Assembly (NCBI GenBank): GCA_014529385.2
Contig: CM043952.1
Coordinates: forward strand, 156,957,057 to 157,021,056
Origin: Adiantum capillus-veneris
Taxonomy: Eukaryota > Streptophyta > Polypodiopsida > Polypodiales > Pteridaceae
Length of the DNA stretch: 64,000 nucleotides
Reading direction: 5' to 3'
How positions within the stretch are numbered: the first letter of the stretch is position 1; each line of letters opens with the position of its first letter. A program made the position numbers and the translations under genes. Positions 46,096 to 58,070 of the stretch are shown piece after piece. A model generated the notes under the pieces. The model saw nothing but the letters and a program-made list of their open reading frames with translations. It had not been told where the DNA came from and did not search any database.

Positions 46096-46660
46096 ATAAG
46101 ATATTCCATGTACATGTAGATGCGTCCAATTTTGCTATTGGATGTATATTGGCCCAACCAGGGGAAGGAAAACTATATTTTCCGATATCTTGTTCCAATA
46201 GACAATTAAACACTGCTGAGAAAAAATACACGAACACTGAGAGAGGGAGGGATTAGGAATGATCTATACAGTCAAGAAGTATAGACATTACCTATTAGCA
46301 AACAAGTTTGTGTTCTTTGTGGACCACCAAGCCCTACTCTATCTAGTGAACCAACCATGCAATACATAACAAATAGTGAGATGGTTCATTATTCTCCTGG
46401 ATTTTGACTTCACGATGGTAGTTAATAAAGGGACCACGCATCAAAGGGATGATCATCTATCAAGAGTTGTGTTAGGGGAATCACCAACAGGAGTCAATGA
46501 TGACATGCCAGATCATTACCTGTTTTCAATCATGATGCCTAGATGGTCGGAGAACTTAGTTTCTTTCATGAACATAGCTCAAGTAGATTCCCAAATACCT
46601 CTTCCATTGATCTCTAGGTTAATTGAACAATCTGCTATGTATCAATTTCTAGTAGGATGA
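46093..46660 (+). pseudogene. RNase H of a second Ty3-type element (element T)
   Basis: HVHVDASNFAIGCILAQPGEGKLYFPIS and NTAEKKYTNTERG (quoted in part) give the acidic residues of Ty3 RNase H. After a 1-nt shift at about 46252 the frame continues with KKYRHYLLANKFVFFVDHQA, then LDFDFTMVV and HQRDDHLSR, and a linker to about 46660. The phrasing resembles the Tat/Athila side of Ty3 and is unlike element G2. The integrase of apparently the same element resumes at 59486, so 46.7-59.5 kb looks like inserted DNA. Confidence 0.75.
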
Positions 46661-47079
46661 TTAAATCAATGGAATAGGGATGGAATATTACTTCTATGTA
46701 TCAACCCCAAGGAACAAGACCAATGCTAACAATAAGCTCACTCTACTATAGATGTACCTTGCTAAATTTGAAGACCAAAATCTTCAAATATTGGTGAGCT
46801 TGGGCGTATACTAGCCAATGATGAGGGGAGATGTTTATACATTTGTAAAAGGGTGAAAGCATGTTAAGGTGTCGCACTTTTTGTGCTAGTTAACATACGC
46901 CAACCGTGCACATCTTGTAAGCATAACACATGGATAGGACAGTCATGTTTTTTCAAGTGTGTGGGCCACCATCATGAACTATACAAAGTGTATACTTGGA
47001 CTTCAAAAAAATGAATCGTAATATTTTTAAAATCTCAAATAGTTAAGCTCAGTCGTTACATTGACGTAGTGGTGTAGTC
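46661..47079. other. No recognisable gene
   Basis: About 30 further bases fit the element T linker (GILLLCINPKEQ at about 46689-46725), then the sequence becomes unrelated. The left edge of the inserted block is therefore near 46725. Confidence 0.4.
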
Positions 47080-47380
47080 GTGAAGCATGGAGGGAAGCAC
47101 GGTGCAGGGGCCACATGTCAGAGAGAGGGAGGAAAGCAATTGCCAGCTGCAAGCAGGTCTGCAGTCAGAGGCAAGCAGTCAGCCCAAGTGGAGGATAGCT
47201 CACCACTAGAGCCAGCCACCTCTGACAGCAATCTTGATAGTACTCCATCGAGAAGGAAGTCAAGGGGCAAAGGTTATGTTGCTTCTCCTTCGCCCTGCAG
47301 AAGATTGAAGGCTTTTAATTCCCAAGGATCCCGAATTTCGAAGTACATGCATGTAGGGAAGGGGAAGCAGGACTCAAGTA

Positions 47381-47427
<47 letters not shown>

Positions 47428-47645
47428 TGTTTCTCTCTCTTCAATGAGAGAGCCACATTTGGAAGTTGTAAGTCAAGCAAGGCATATGTTGCAATCAACA
47501 CAGAGGACTATGCATTTAGCTTATATGCTTGTTTTTGCAGTAGCCCTTGGCTGCAATCTTGTTGTGGATTCTCTCACACTGATCAGGTGCTTGTGCATTG
47601 CCTTAGGCATTCAAGGTGCATGCTTAGATGATTGCATCTAAGGAG
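47080..47645 (+). other. ORF of 183 aa containing a (TC)n tract, unknown
   Basis: An open frame from ATG 47080 to 47631, with Ser/Lys/Arg-rich N-terminal sequence (STPSRRKSRGKGYVASPSP). A (CT)n/(TTTCTC)n run at 47381-47440 translates as a Ser-Leu/Ser-Phe string. The repeat makes the open frame unconvincing. It could be the 5' part of the split ORF that follows, but no frame joins them. Confidence 0.25.
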
Positions 47646-47830
47646 AGCCCACGCAATTGCCTATGTAGAAATTACTTGACAGCCCTATTCTAGTGGAGTT
47701 CTGTAAGGTTTTAATCTTATAATTCTGTGTGATGTACAAGTCGATGGAAAGCTCTCCCAAGCTGAACATCCCATTGTAGGAAAAGTTTTGTGTAACAGTA
47801 GAAGAGTTTAATGTTGTCCATGGCCTCTCC

Positions 47831-48097
47831 ATGGACGGTGCCAACCCCAAATTGGTGAAGTGGGAGAGGATTACAGATGTGGAGTGGTTCAGTGTATTCA
47901 GAGAGCCAAAGGATCGCAACAAATATCGCTTCAACTGTAGTAGCATTCATGGCGACATGTACGCCCAAGTACTTCAGCTGCACTACAGGGTGTACCAAAA
48001 GGTCCCCACCAACATGGAAATTAATTCGGCTTTTGCAAAGGGTTTTGTAAAACAATTTAGTCCAGCGGCAATTGCAAGTTGTGGGACGCATGTCTAA
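47831..48097 (+). pseudogene. 5' portion of an unfamiliar ORF split by a retroelement
   Basis: It reads MDGANPKLVKWERITDVEWF at ATG 47831, then NKYRFNCSSIHGDMYAQVLQ and NMEINSAFAKGFVKQFSP. At the CAAGT target site the natural frame is cut by the minus-strand LTR element and continues at 59082 (GSTMQFNWANFVF). Upstream codons back to about 47730 may belong. I recognise no domain. A 143-bp segment covering the end of this ORF, the target site and the first 28 bp of the LTR is present twice in tandem (47965-48107, 48108-48250). Confidence 0.5.
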
Positions 48098-48250
48098 CCT
48101 CACCATCCCAAGTACTTCAGCTGCACTACAGGGTGTACCAGAAGGTCTCCACCAAGATGGAAATTAATTCGGCTTTTGCAAAGCGTTTTGTAAAACAATT
48201 TAGTCCAGTAGCAATTGCAAGTTTGGGATGCATGTCTAACCTCACCATCC
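47965..48250. repeat. 143-bp tandem duplication across the retroelement junction
   Basis: Two copies (47965-48107 and 48108-48250), each beginning CCAAGTACTTCAGCTGCAC and ending GTCTAACCTCACCATCC. The last 28 bp of each unit is the LTR end, so the duplication happened after the retroelement inserted. Copies differ by a few substitutions and a 1-nt loss in the second LTR tip. Confidence 0.9.
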
Positions 48251-49325
48251 TATCTTATTGCAGTATTAGCGAGAATCACGATTAAATTGTCAATCCATGG
48301 GACGAAGCTGACTCGACTAGTGTATAGAGGCTACAAGAGGTTGTCAATCTCTCGGAAAACAACTAACAACTTGCATCTAACTCAAGCTACACTCAAGTGA
48401 CTAAAATCTCCAAAAGCCAATTGCTCATCGGCAAACAAATCACATCCGTTACAGCATCAAATGACATCCAAATGTAACGAAACTTCTAGGACATATTTAT
48501 AAGACCTAAGCACACATGCTTATGGTCTCAAACCCCACTTTAGGTCAAGTTCCAAAATTGCGATTATCAGCAGTGGATTTTTGACCTAGTCATTTTTTAC
48601 TCAGAATGCATCTAAATGCTTAGCAATGACGCCCCAATACCTCGCCTATGCTTAGTTTTTTATTTGAACGTGTAAATTCTTAGTTATGATGAAATTAGGC
48701 CACGGGTCGGCGGGGCCAAAAGCTACAAATTACTGTGAACTAAGCTAAAAAGAAAAAAAGACAAAGATGAGGGTAACGAAGGGATCATACTTCTTATACG
48801 AACCCTTTCTGCGTGTGTGCGTAGTATGACTTTTTAAACTACATCAATGCGTAGAGCTCTTACCTGTGGTTGCAATGCAACAAACACAACTGCAATGTGA
48901 CAACCGGGGAGGGAGTAGGAAGCGCAAAAAGGAGAGGAGTGAGCACCTTTAGCTCAAGCTGTGTATTTCCTTATCCAAAACTTGATTAAAACTTTACAAA
49001 GTTGGATTTTATACTTTAGCCAAGGTCTAAAATGTGTAATGTCCAGCACCCAAGACCTTTGAGGCTCCACACTTACTGTTTCTGCAAACAGAGGTACACT
49101 AAGTGACCTATGATGTACATCGTGGAGCTCTTATTGAGCCCGTAACATGTTACAGTTATCACAATGGCTAAATAAATTGGGAAATTACAATACATGGCCA
49201 TTTTGGAAAAATATGAAAAGTGTGTAACTCCAATCTTCATTTCTTCTTTATATTCATCTTCGATGTGCATTCCTAAGGCTTTGATCTTTAGCAGCTCTTG
49301 TTAACTGACATCGGCTCAGTTAACA
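48223..49325 (-). repeat. 3' LTR of element L
   Basis: 1103 bp, matching 58071-59081 throughout except for about 93 bp (around 48745-48845) absent from the other copy. Confidence 0.9.
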
Positions 49326-51930
49326 TTCCCCCCTTCCGATTTTAGTGCGCGTCCTCGGGCACTGTTGAAAAATGTCCGTGGAGGCTGTGGAAGGTTTTGA
49401 TTGGTTGTTGATGGGCTGATCGTCTTCATTGGTGATTGGATTTGTTGATGAGTTTCAATTTGTTGCAGCATCTTCATTGGTCTGAATATGTTTGATGTGA
49501 GAGATGATGTTGCATTTGTCTGTTGTAATAGCATCATGATGAGGCTTCTGTTTATTTATGAAAAGTATATACAAGGGAAGTAGAATGACGAGGTTCTAAA
49601 TTAGGGTCTAATACCTGGATGACCAAAGGGAAAAAATCCAGTGGGAAAAAAGTTCCCTTGGGATACACACATTATTGGAGTACTTACTAGCATTGGAAAT
49701 ATTAATAAAGTACTCAAGGGATTATTTGCTGATAGATATGGAATTTAAAAGGCAGCAAATATGAAAGGGTAGCATGATGGAACATTGGTTTGCCTGTTGT
49801 AGTCCACTCAAGGTGCATCGGTGGAAGCAAAAAAGAGTGTCTAATGCATATGTCCAATGGTGGGACATCCTATTTATGCATACAGAGAAATGCATGGAAA
49901 ACAATATGTTGTGCAAGAAAGATTTTGAGGGGTTATTCAGAAAGATGGTGTAGCCATTAGGAAGGGAATGGGGTTTAGGAGGACCTTTTAAATTGCCACA
50001 AGGTTATTGTAAGATCCCTCATCAAAAAATACTTTCCATTTGAACCTTTAAAGAGGAAAACCATCCTTTTTTAAAATATCAAGTTTAAAACCACTCAAAC
50101 TACAACATTGACTTGTAGAAAACCATGGAAAGGCCCTTATTTTTCTTTTTATTCTCACCTCTTGGTTTTAAAGAGGGATTTCAAATTACTATTAAGAAAA
50201 AATTAGCCATTCCTTAAACTGCCAAATAAAGAGGCCCTCCTAGACCCCATTCTCTTCCTAATGCTATAAAAGCATATGACATTGCTTTGCAAGCTGGCAC
50301 CCCTTTAAGAATGGTTTTTGTTGATGAGGATATGTGCTCTCATCTAATTGTGCACTGTGTGTGAGTGTTGGACTCTATGAAACTCCACCAACTAAAAGTT
50401 AATAGACTTTGACTCTTATGCTCATCTCATCTAGCACGAGCAACATGACTTTAGATATGCACAACTCTTCCAGCTTGAGCATAAGCCTAATAACTACGAC
50501 TCTTAGCACATAGTTTAATATGACTTGAAGCTTTAGGACTAATGCTTTGCTCATTTTATGGCTCAACAACTTGATTTTGACTATGCCAAAGAGTTTTTTT
50601 TGCACCCTAGCGACTTGAATTTTCACATTCTTGTGCTTACTACAAACATTTCTTCAGGTAAAAGTAAGCTTGAATCCTCAAAAAGAGGATTAGTGAAGGA
50701 CCAAGTTGGCATTGAAGGTTTCTTTTTTCATACCTGTTTTATCATGTTTGAATCTGGATTCTTGTTGTTTGGGTTGTCCTTCTTTGACTGTGAAGACTCC
50801 ATTATCCGTTTGATTCTCCAAGTAGGCCTGTTGATAGGAGTCTTTGATGTTGTTGTAGGCCTCTGTTGGCTATCGACATCTGGATTTTGACTAGCTGGAG
50901 CATTGGAAGACTTAGGAATCCAAATCTCTTGATGACATTTGTAACTTCTTTGTTGACTTTGCCTTGATCTAGGTCTTGTTGAGTTTTTTAGATCTTCATG
51001 CAGGTCTGGTGTAGTTGCAGTTGGCTGGTAGCCAAATATTTGTATAAACTGTGTAGAATCCTTGTCTGAGAGGAAGATCCTTTGATATCCATCTTTGTTC
51101 TATATACTCTTGAGAGTTGTGGTTGACTTTAGCATCTTTCAATGTTGTTTTGTTGTCTACCTGCTTCTTAGGTGTGCTAGGATATTGTCAAGGTTGATAC
51201 CTTGTGGGCCTTCTTTCTTGGGAGGGACTTGAAGTTACTTCATATGCCCTAACCTGCAGTATTGGCACCCATATCTGTCTGTTACCTCCACAATACTCTT
51301 GTTCCTTTAAGCTCCTGTGTGATGCTATCTATCCCATGTGTTTGTCTTTTTGTGTTGATTTCCCGTCTTTAACCCAAATTGAATCATTGACTTTGACTAA
51401 ACTGCTCGGAATGAACACTTGCTTAACTTTTCTTTGCTTTCTTGAGTACTTTGGCTGATATACCTTTTCTTTTCTGGGTGTCTCCATTGAGGTTTCAGTT
51501 GGGTCAGCAATTGACTTGAAGTTTTAAAAGCCTAACTTTCTTGAAGAAGCTTATCCATGAGGGTTCTTTGATGCAGAGGCATATGCTTTCACACCTTCTT
51601 TGCTAATCGATGGAAGTTCCACTTTAGCTTTATTTTTGTCTCCACGATTTGTATTTGATTCTAGTGACTCCTGCAACTCTAAATCTAGCATTAACGGTAC
51701 CTATAATTGTTGTTGGCCACCTCTTGGAGAAGAGAGTATTAGCATTTTATCTTCTTTGTAGGCCTTGTGTTCCACTGAAGTCCAAGGATGACATCTGCAA
51801 GAATTTCCTTTCAAGGCTTCACCTGAAACTTCACCTGCTCTTCATGATTTTGGATGCTAAGGGTAGCAACCGTTTCTTTTTTACTTGTATGCAAACCTCA
51901 CATTGTTTTTCTATCATGTTTGCATGGAGT
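49326..51930 (-). pseudogene. Element L C-terminal coding remnant
   Basis: The minus strand reads as a long, stop-broken, Lys/Gln/Ser-rich coding region. Recognisable phrases are KVNDSIWVKDGK (about 51380), RQIWVPILQV (about 51270) and EIWIPKSSNAPASQNP (about 50930). The W-x-P-K phrase resembles that in the post-integrase tail of element T (62.8-63.1 kb). No catalytic motif of reverse transcriptase or integrase was found in any minus frame I read. Confidence 0.45.
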
Positions 51931-51933
51931 GAT

Positions 51934-52959
51934 CTAAAGGATCCTTTGGATGTTCTCTGCAACCATATTGTATTTTGCTTCTTTATCCTGTAGAGCATTG
52001 CATCTGACACTTGCTCCTTTTGTACTGCTGAGAACTATAGCTATTCTCATTGTTGGTTCTATTGAAGATCTTTGTATTTGTTTTTCTTTTTCCATGGTCT
52101 CATCTTGATCTGATTGTGTCTCTATGCAGAGTATCGTGAGACTTTGTGTTCCAATGTGGCTTGCATCAACTGATTTGACTGGCACTCTCTGATTGATCTT
52201 TGGACTTTCTATCTCTTCCTGGTTGTTTGAAACCTCATTGTTCTTAACTTCTGGCTCTGGTGGAATTCTTTGCTCAATGGCTATCGTGGTTGCTTTTTGT
52301 TCTGTTTGATCTGCACTTGCTATTGCCAGATTTGCTTTAAGCTCTTTTGAAGTTCTAAATGATGGAGATGAATCATCTTCAATAAGATTTGCTTTGGCAT
52401 CAATCTCCATTTTAACTGGGCTTGAGGACTTTGTACTGTCGCCCGCGGGTGACCAGTCTTGGTCTTCATTCTTTGTTGTCTATGAAGACTGCATCTTCAT
52501 TGAACTCTATATCTCTAGGACCTTTTGGGCCATTGGCATTCCCATTATGATGCCTTCTAGCATATCCTTTGCTGTGATCACGTGGAATTGAGCTTTGATG
52601 ATCTGTGAACTTACTTCAATGGTGGTGGAGATAATTCCCCAGCATTCTGCTCATTTGTTTCCTGATATGCTCACAAATTCAGGAGCATCTTCCAGTTGTG
52701 GTTGGCCACATCTTTTCCAAGTGCAAAAAGACATGAGATTCTTATCTAGCTGAAATTCTAGCTTTACTTCTTTTGACCGCTTTTCTTCATTCTCACGAAC
52801 AATTTTGCACTTGATCGTCTCAGGATTTCTTTCTTTATTGACTACTTTTGTTGTGGTAGTGTCCTTTGGTTGAGCTTTATCTGCATCTTCTTTGCTTTGA
52901 TCACGTGCTTCAATTGATGTTGGCTCGTTTTGTTGTAATACCGCATCTTTTTCTTGCAA
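51934..52959 (-). pseudogene. Element L: charged region and possible protease-like piece
   Basis: The frame 52959-52651 is Lys/Glu-rich and ends KLEFQLDKNLMSFC ... APEFVSISGNK. Past a stop it reads CWGIISTTIEVSSQIIKAQF and HVITAKDMLEGIIMGMPMAQ at about 52640-52540, which has the strand pattern and IIxGxP end of a retropepsin. No D[ST]G motif was seen. The frame 52410-51934 is Glu/Ser/Ile-rich with no domain I know. Confidence 0.4.
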
Positions 52960-53112
52960 TTGTTGAGCATTGTGTGCCTATATTTAAGTAACTTTTGATC
53001 TTAGAATATCCACTGTAATTTCTGGCAAAATATCTCTCTTTGTAGGAGATTTTGGTGACCTTTGTGTATCTTTCTGGACTTTAACTTTCATTGATCTTGA
53101 TTTTTCCGTCAC

Positions 53113-55050
53113 CTATTCTGGCAACTTGAGGGTTTGCATCATCTTCAGATAGTCTTTGACTTCAGATGTACCATCCACATGGGTTTGTACAAGGTCAAGA
53201 TATTGCTGATATTCGTTACCATGTGCATCTTGATATGCATATGCAAGCTTGGTCTCATGCAACTGTTTAAACACTATGGGATTTCTCGGCTTTTGACTTT
53301 GACTTGTGGAAATCAATTGAAACTTTTGTCCCCGATGATCTTCATAGAATATTTTTTCTGCAAATTTTGATGGTTTCTGGGTCAATGGAAAACTTCCAAC
53401 AACCATCTAATCTTTCAATGGTTTCTTCTTTGAAGGGGTATGCTGGCTAGAAGTTCTTGGGATTCTAACTGGTGTAGCATTTTTTGGTACTAGAGCTGAG
53501 CTTGATAAATTTACAAATCCCCCCTTCCTAGAGTGATCATTATAGCCTGCTTCATTGTGAGAGCTCAAAACTGTTTCTCTGGTTGAGTCTCACCTTTTGG
53601 GATTGTGAAGGTACACTTTGGGTAGCGTTTGGCATTTGTAAACCTTCTGCATAGTTTCCTATGTATCTTTGTGAAACATGACAAATTATCCCCCAAGTCA
53701 AGCTTTAGATAGCATTATCTTTACCCTGATATTGTCTATCCAATGGGTCTCCTATGATATGAGCTTTTGTGGTTTCAAGACCTAAGGCGTCATAGATGCT
53801 AGATTCTCATCTATATTACGACTGTTTTGGTCGAAGTATATGCTCGTTTGGTCACAACATCGAAGCTTTATTTCCGATGGAGGAGAATTTGGCTCTGAAC
53901 AGATTTCTAGATTCACTTGGGTAATATCCTTTAGCTCTATACAGGATGGGCTATAATAGATTATCTCCTCTAAAATGAACCATCCTTTAAAATCTATCAC
54001 TGGACACACTTCTATGAGCTAGTATGTGGGTCGTTCAAACACTGGTTAATCCTTTTTGTATAGTTGCCCTTTTTGGTCTACATAGTGTGCATATGAATAA
54101 TGTGTACCATACAAAGCTAACATCATTCTGTCTGATGTGTCCCTTAGACTCGTGAATGATTGCACACTTGTGGTCGTGGATGCAAAATCATTTGCAAACC
54201 TAACAATAATTTCAACCTTCGATGATATCTGGACACCTTGACCAAATTCATGCAAGAATTTGTTGTTCAAGGAATCAATTTTAAGCTTTTCAGGTGCCTA
54301 TGCATCTTTATGCTGATTTTGAACTTGCAGTGTTTTTGCTAGTGATTCTAATGGTAATGTAGAATCATCTAATTGCATTAAAAGTGACAAGTTAAATGCA
54401 CTTACATCGAGATTCACATTTCCAATTTGCTCTGTACCTTGCTTGGTGGTTGATGTGCCCTTGTTGTATGGGTTTCTTGGACAATCTTCAAAAAAATGTC
54501 CATCTTTTCGTTCACAATCTGGGCAATACGCCATGACTGGTGGTATTTCATTTGGTTTTGTCATGTCAAGCTCTAGTTGAGAATTTTCTGCTTCTATGTT
54601 GGCCAAGTTGTCGGCATCTTCTTTTAAAACAGTAAGCATCAAGTTGTAGAATGCTCCATCTTGACCTTTGTACCGTCTTTGGCTCGGTTCTCCAATTAGA
54701 CTGGCTTCAATTGGTTGATCTGTTGGATCTTTCATTTCTGGTTCTCGATTATAGATCTGACCATTGTAGTCCATGTACAATGACCCTGATTGCATATGCA
54801 ATAACTGTATGTTTTATTGGCTTGTGCAGATTTTTGGATAAACACTTGGGTTGACTATCTGAACTTCTATCTGCACTTCATCTTTGAGCTTGCAATACCT
54901 GGCTCCATTGAAGTCTGTGAACATCTAGGAGTTCTCAAAATATGGTTTAACTTTGTTCAATAAGATCTTGGCTCCTTTGCTGCTTTTCCTGCTCATTAGA
55001 AATCTATGGCCTTCTGAATCTGCATATAAGACTTTATCTCCATTGTAGCC
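53113..55050 (-). pseudogene. Element L: gag-like protein with zinc knuckle and repeated [YF]xDxxGxx[YF] motif
   Basis: Read 5' to 3' on the minus strand, this stop-interrupted coding region repeats a short motif: YADSEGHRF (about 55025), FTDFNGARY (about 54920), YMDYNGQIY (about 54775), YKGQDGAFY (about 54672), YVDQKGQLY (about 54085), VIDFKGWFI (about 54000), YEDHRGQKF (about 53350) and YQDAHGNEY (about 53235). A zinc-knuckle-like CPDCERKDGHFFEDC (CX2CX5HX4C) lies at about 54535-54490, within the best frame, 54801-54298 (167 aa). The knuckle suggests RNA binding and a gag role. The motif spacing recalls YD-type repeats, but the homology is unproven. Confidence 0.5.
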
Positions 55051-55549
55051 ATATAGTTGTAAAATCTGCTCTGTTGCACTTGTACCTGTGTTACCACTGC
55101 TACTGTCTTGCTCTACTGTACTTGAACTCTCAGCTCCAGATGAGTCCCATGTCGACTGGTTCTATAAAAATTGTCTCCTAGCAGATTTTGGTATTGATTA
55201 GCAAAAACATTTCTGCTCGGGTTTGATAAGACTGCTTTTGCCAAAGTACTTTTGGCAGTTGATTTCTCTTAGAATCATAAGAGTTGATTAACTCTAGCTC
55301 GAAAGTGTCAGAATTGATTGTAGCCTTTGAAATGATGAAAATCTAGGCCTTGAATAACCTAACCTGCAGATTAGATTGTTATCCATTTTTTCCACGTGAC
55401 TTGAATTCAGCTCTTGTCAAGCTCCCAATCCTTTGCCTGCAACCTGGTTCTTCAATCTGAGCTAAGTGAGTTAGCAATTGAGATTTCCAAATTCTATCCT
55501 TGCAAGGAGCTAAAGGACTAATCTACAACTTGAAAACTGAGTAATCATG

Positions 55550-57500
55550 TATTAATTTTGATCCGATGGAACCCAAACTTGGCCAGTGGCCTTGTATTAT
55601 GTTGTTCTAACACTATACAAGCTCGAAAGTCCAAAATCTTGTTTCTGGGGCTCAAAAGTAAATAATCCCGATTATTTAGTTTTTTCAGTATCTACACTTT
55701 TTGGGCTTGTTTTGCCAAGTAATTACCTTCTTGCGGTCTCTAGACAAGTTTGGTTGAATTTGATCAAGATTTGTCCAAGTTATCAACTATTTAGTGTCTA
55801 CAGACTCTGATTCCAAGAATCTGGCTTAAGTCTCCATTTTGTGATCCGAACTTCACCAAATTTGATTTGTGGAGTCTACTTGATGTGCTTGACCGTGTGG
55901 TATACTCAGTTGTGCAAAATTTCTCAATTCTGGAGCAAATGCAAATAATCGTAATTATTTACTACATTTTTTTTTCTCAAAAGTAAATAATCGCGATTAT
56001 TTACTTTTGGTATTTTTTTGCATAATTTTGGTCAACTGATCATGTACACTTGTTTAACACAACAATATAAGCCTATGAGTCAAGTTTCATTGAATTTGAA
56101 CAAGATTTACCAAGTCACACTCAAGTTCTCGACATTCAGTACATATTTCAGTTTTTATCAAGGTTTTGGTCTGTTTTGTGATCCAAACTTCATGAGCCTT
56201 CACAGAAGATGTTTGCAATCATGCTTAGAGTCTATAGTATCAACCTTGGTCATTTTTTACCTAAAAGTAAATAATCGCTATTATTTACTTTTGACCTAAA
56301 ATGAATAATTTTTTCAACTTTTTCACTGGACAGTCTTTTTTTAATCTATTTTGAGCCTCTAAGTCAAGTTAAAACTTAATTTGAACAAGATTCATCAAGT
56401 CAAACTCAATTTCTCGACTATCAGTATAAATTTCAATTTTTACCAAGTTTTTAGCCTGTTTTGTGATCCAAACTCTATGAGCCTTCACAAAAGATGTTTG
56501 CAATCATGCTTAGAGTCTATGGTATCAACCTTGGTCATTTTTGACCTAAAAGTAAATAATCACGATTATTTACTTTTGACCTAAGTTAAAACTTAATTTG
56601 GACAAGACTCATCAAGTTTATCAACTGTTTCGTGTCCGCAGACTCTGATTTCAAGAATTTGGCTTAAGTCTCACTTTTGTGATCCAAATTTCATTAAAAT
56701 TGATTTATGTGGTGTACTTGGTATGCTTGACCTTGTGGTATACTCAAATGTGCAAGATTGTCAATTTTTGAAGCAGATGTAATCAATCGCGATTATTTAC
56801 TCTAGCTAAATTGTTGCAAGTTCTTGTCCCAATATTGACACAGATCTGTTAAGGAACTCAACTTAAGGTCTCTAGCCAAGTTTCATCAAGTTTGGATAAT
56901 TTTTGGTCAAATGGTCATCAGTTTTCTGTCCGTAGACTGACTTTGCAAAATTGGTCACAATTTTCAATCCAATGATCCAAATGTTACCAAATTTGGTTTG
57001 TGGGCTTATTACAACATGGTAAAACTAGTGGTATACTGACTTGGTCAAAAAAGTTTAAAAATAGGACAGATGTAAATAATCGTAATTATTTACAACTGAT
57101 AAATTTTTTCATCTTTTTGATCAAGTGATCACGTACACAAATTTATCACATCAATATAAGCCTATGAATCAAATTTCATCAAGTTTGGACAAATTTTTCC
57201 CCAATTTACACTCAAGACTCAGAAAGTCAGTACAAACTTTAGTTTTTACCTAGTTTTTTGCTAGTTTGGTGATCCAAATCTTTTGTGCCTTTACAAAAGT
57301 TGTTTGTACACATGCAATGAGTCAATGGTATGAACCTTGGTCAAATCTGAGCTGAAAGTTAATAATCACGATTATTAACTTTAAGCCCAAAACTGACACT
57401 TTTTTGAACTTTTTCACTGGACAATCTTTTCATGATCTATTTTGAGCGTATGAATCAAGTCAAAACTTAATTTGGCCTAAAATGTCAAGAAAAAATAAAT
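55550..57500 (-). repeat. Element L leader: diverged tandem repeats carrying a palindrome
   Basis: The 5' leader of element L (between primer site and coding) is built of diverged units of about 290 bp. They share GTGATCCAAACTTCATGAGCC-like text, TTTGCAATCATGCTTAGAGTC and CTTGGTCATTTTTGACC. Each unit holds a palindrome with half-site AAAAGTAAATAATCG. Copies are at about 55654-55683, 55940-55962, 55979-56008 (30 bp, perfect), 56263-56292, 56548-56577, 56779-56800, 57071-57094 and 57355-57382. No ORF of note is present. Confidence 0.85.
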
Positions 57501-58070
57501 AATTTGAGTTTTGGTCAACTCTTGAAAATTTTACCTCAAAGTATCCTTGAGCTTACCCACTGGTTCATACAACTTTAAGGCTTACTCTCGAGTTGGATTG
57601 AGTGGTTTGGAGTCTTTTCATACTACTTCTAGCCATAGACCTGAACTGTGCAAATTCCAATAACAACTCACAATGATTCTTTTAGAGAGAGCAATGTTCT
57701 GAAATCCACCTCGGATCCTACTTACCCTACTCCTAAATTCTCATTCAATGGAGTTGTGGAAAAGTGTCCACAAACACTAGTTTTGTTGTTTTTTATGGTT
57801 TCCTGAGCATTGATCTTAAGACTTGTCTCATCTATCAATCATTCTCAAAATCCTACTCTATCTCTACAATTCTACAATTCTAAAGGCACTCGACAAGTAC
57901 GATTACTTCCAAGCTACCTCTACATAGCAAAAGACGATAATCTTAAGCTATGCGATTTCTAAAAAGAAAGTTTTACTATAGGTGAACCTGGAGGAAGTTA
58001 ATGGACAACTACACAAGATGCTCGTGTTTTCCCTAGTTTAGGTCTATTCGTCCCTGGCAGCGGCGCCAAA
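57501..58070 (-). other. Element L leader adjoining the primer site
   Basis: No coding sequence. The minus-strand primer-site-like TGGCGCCGCTGCCAGGG lies at 58067-58051, immediately inside the 5' LTR. Confidence 0.6.

Noticed and set aside
51204..51458. Plus-strand ORFs within element L (50.5-52.6 kb)
   Set aside because: They are antisense to the minus-strand element coding and show no domains.
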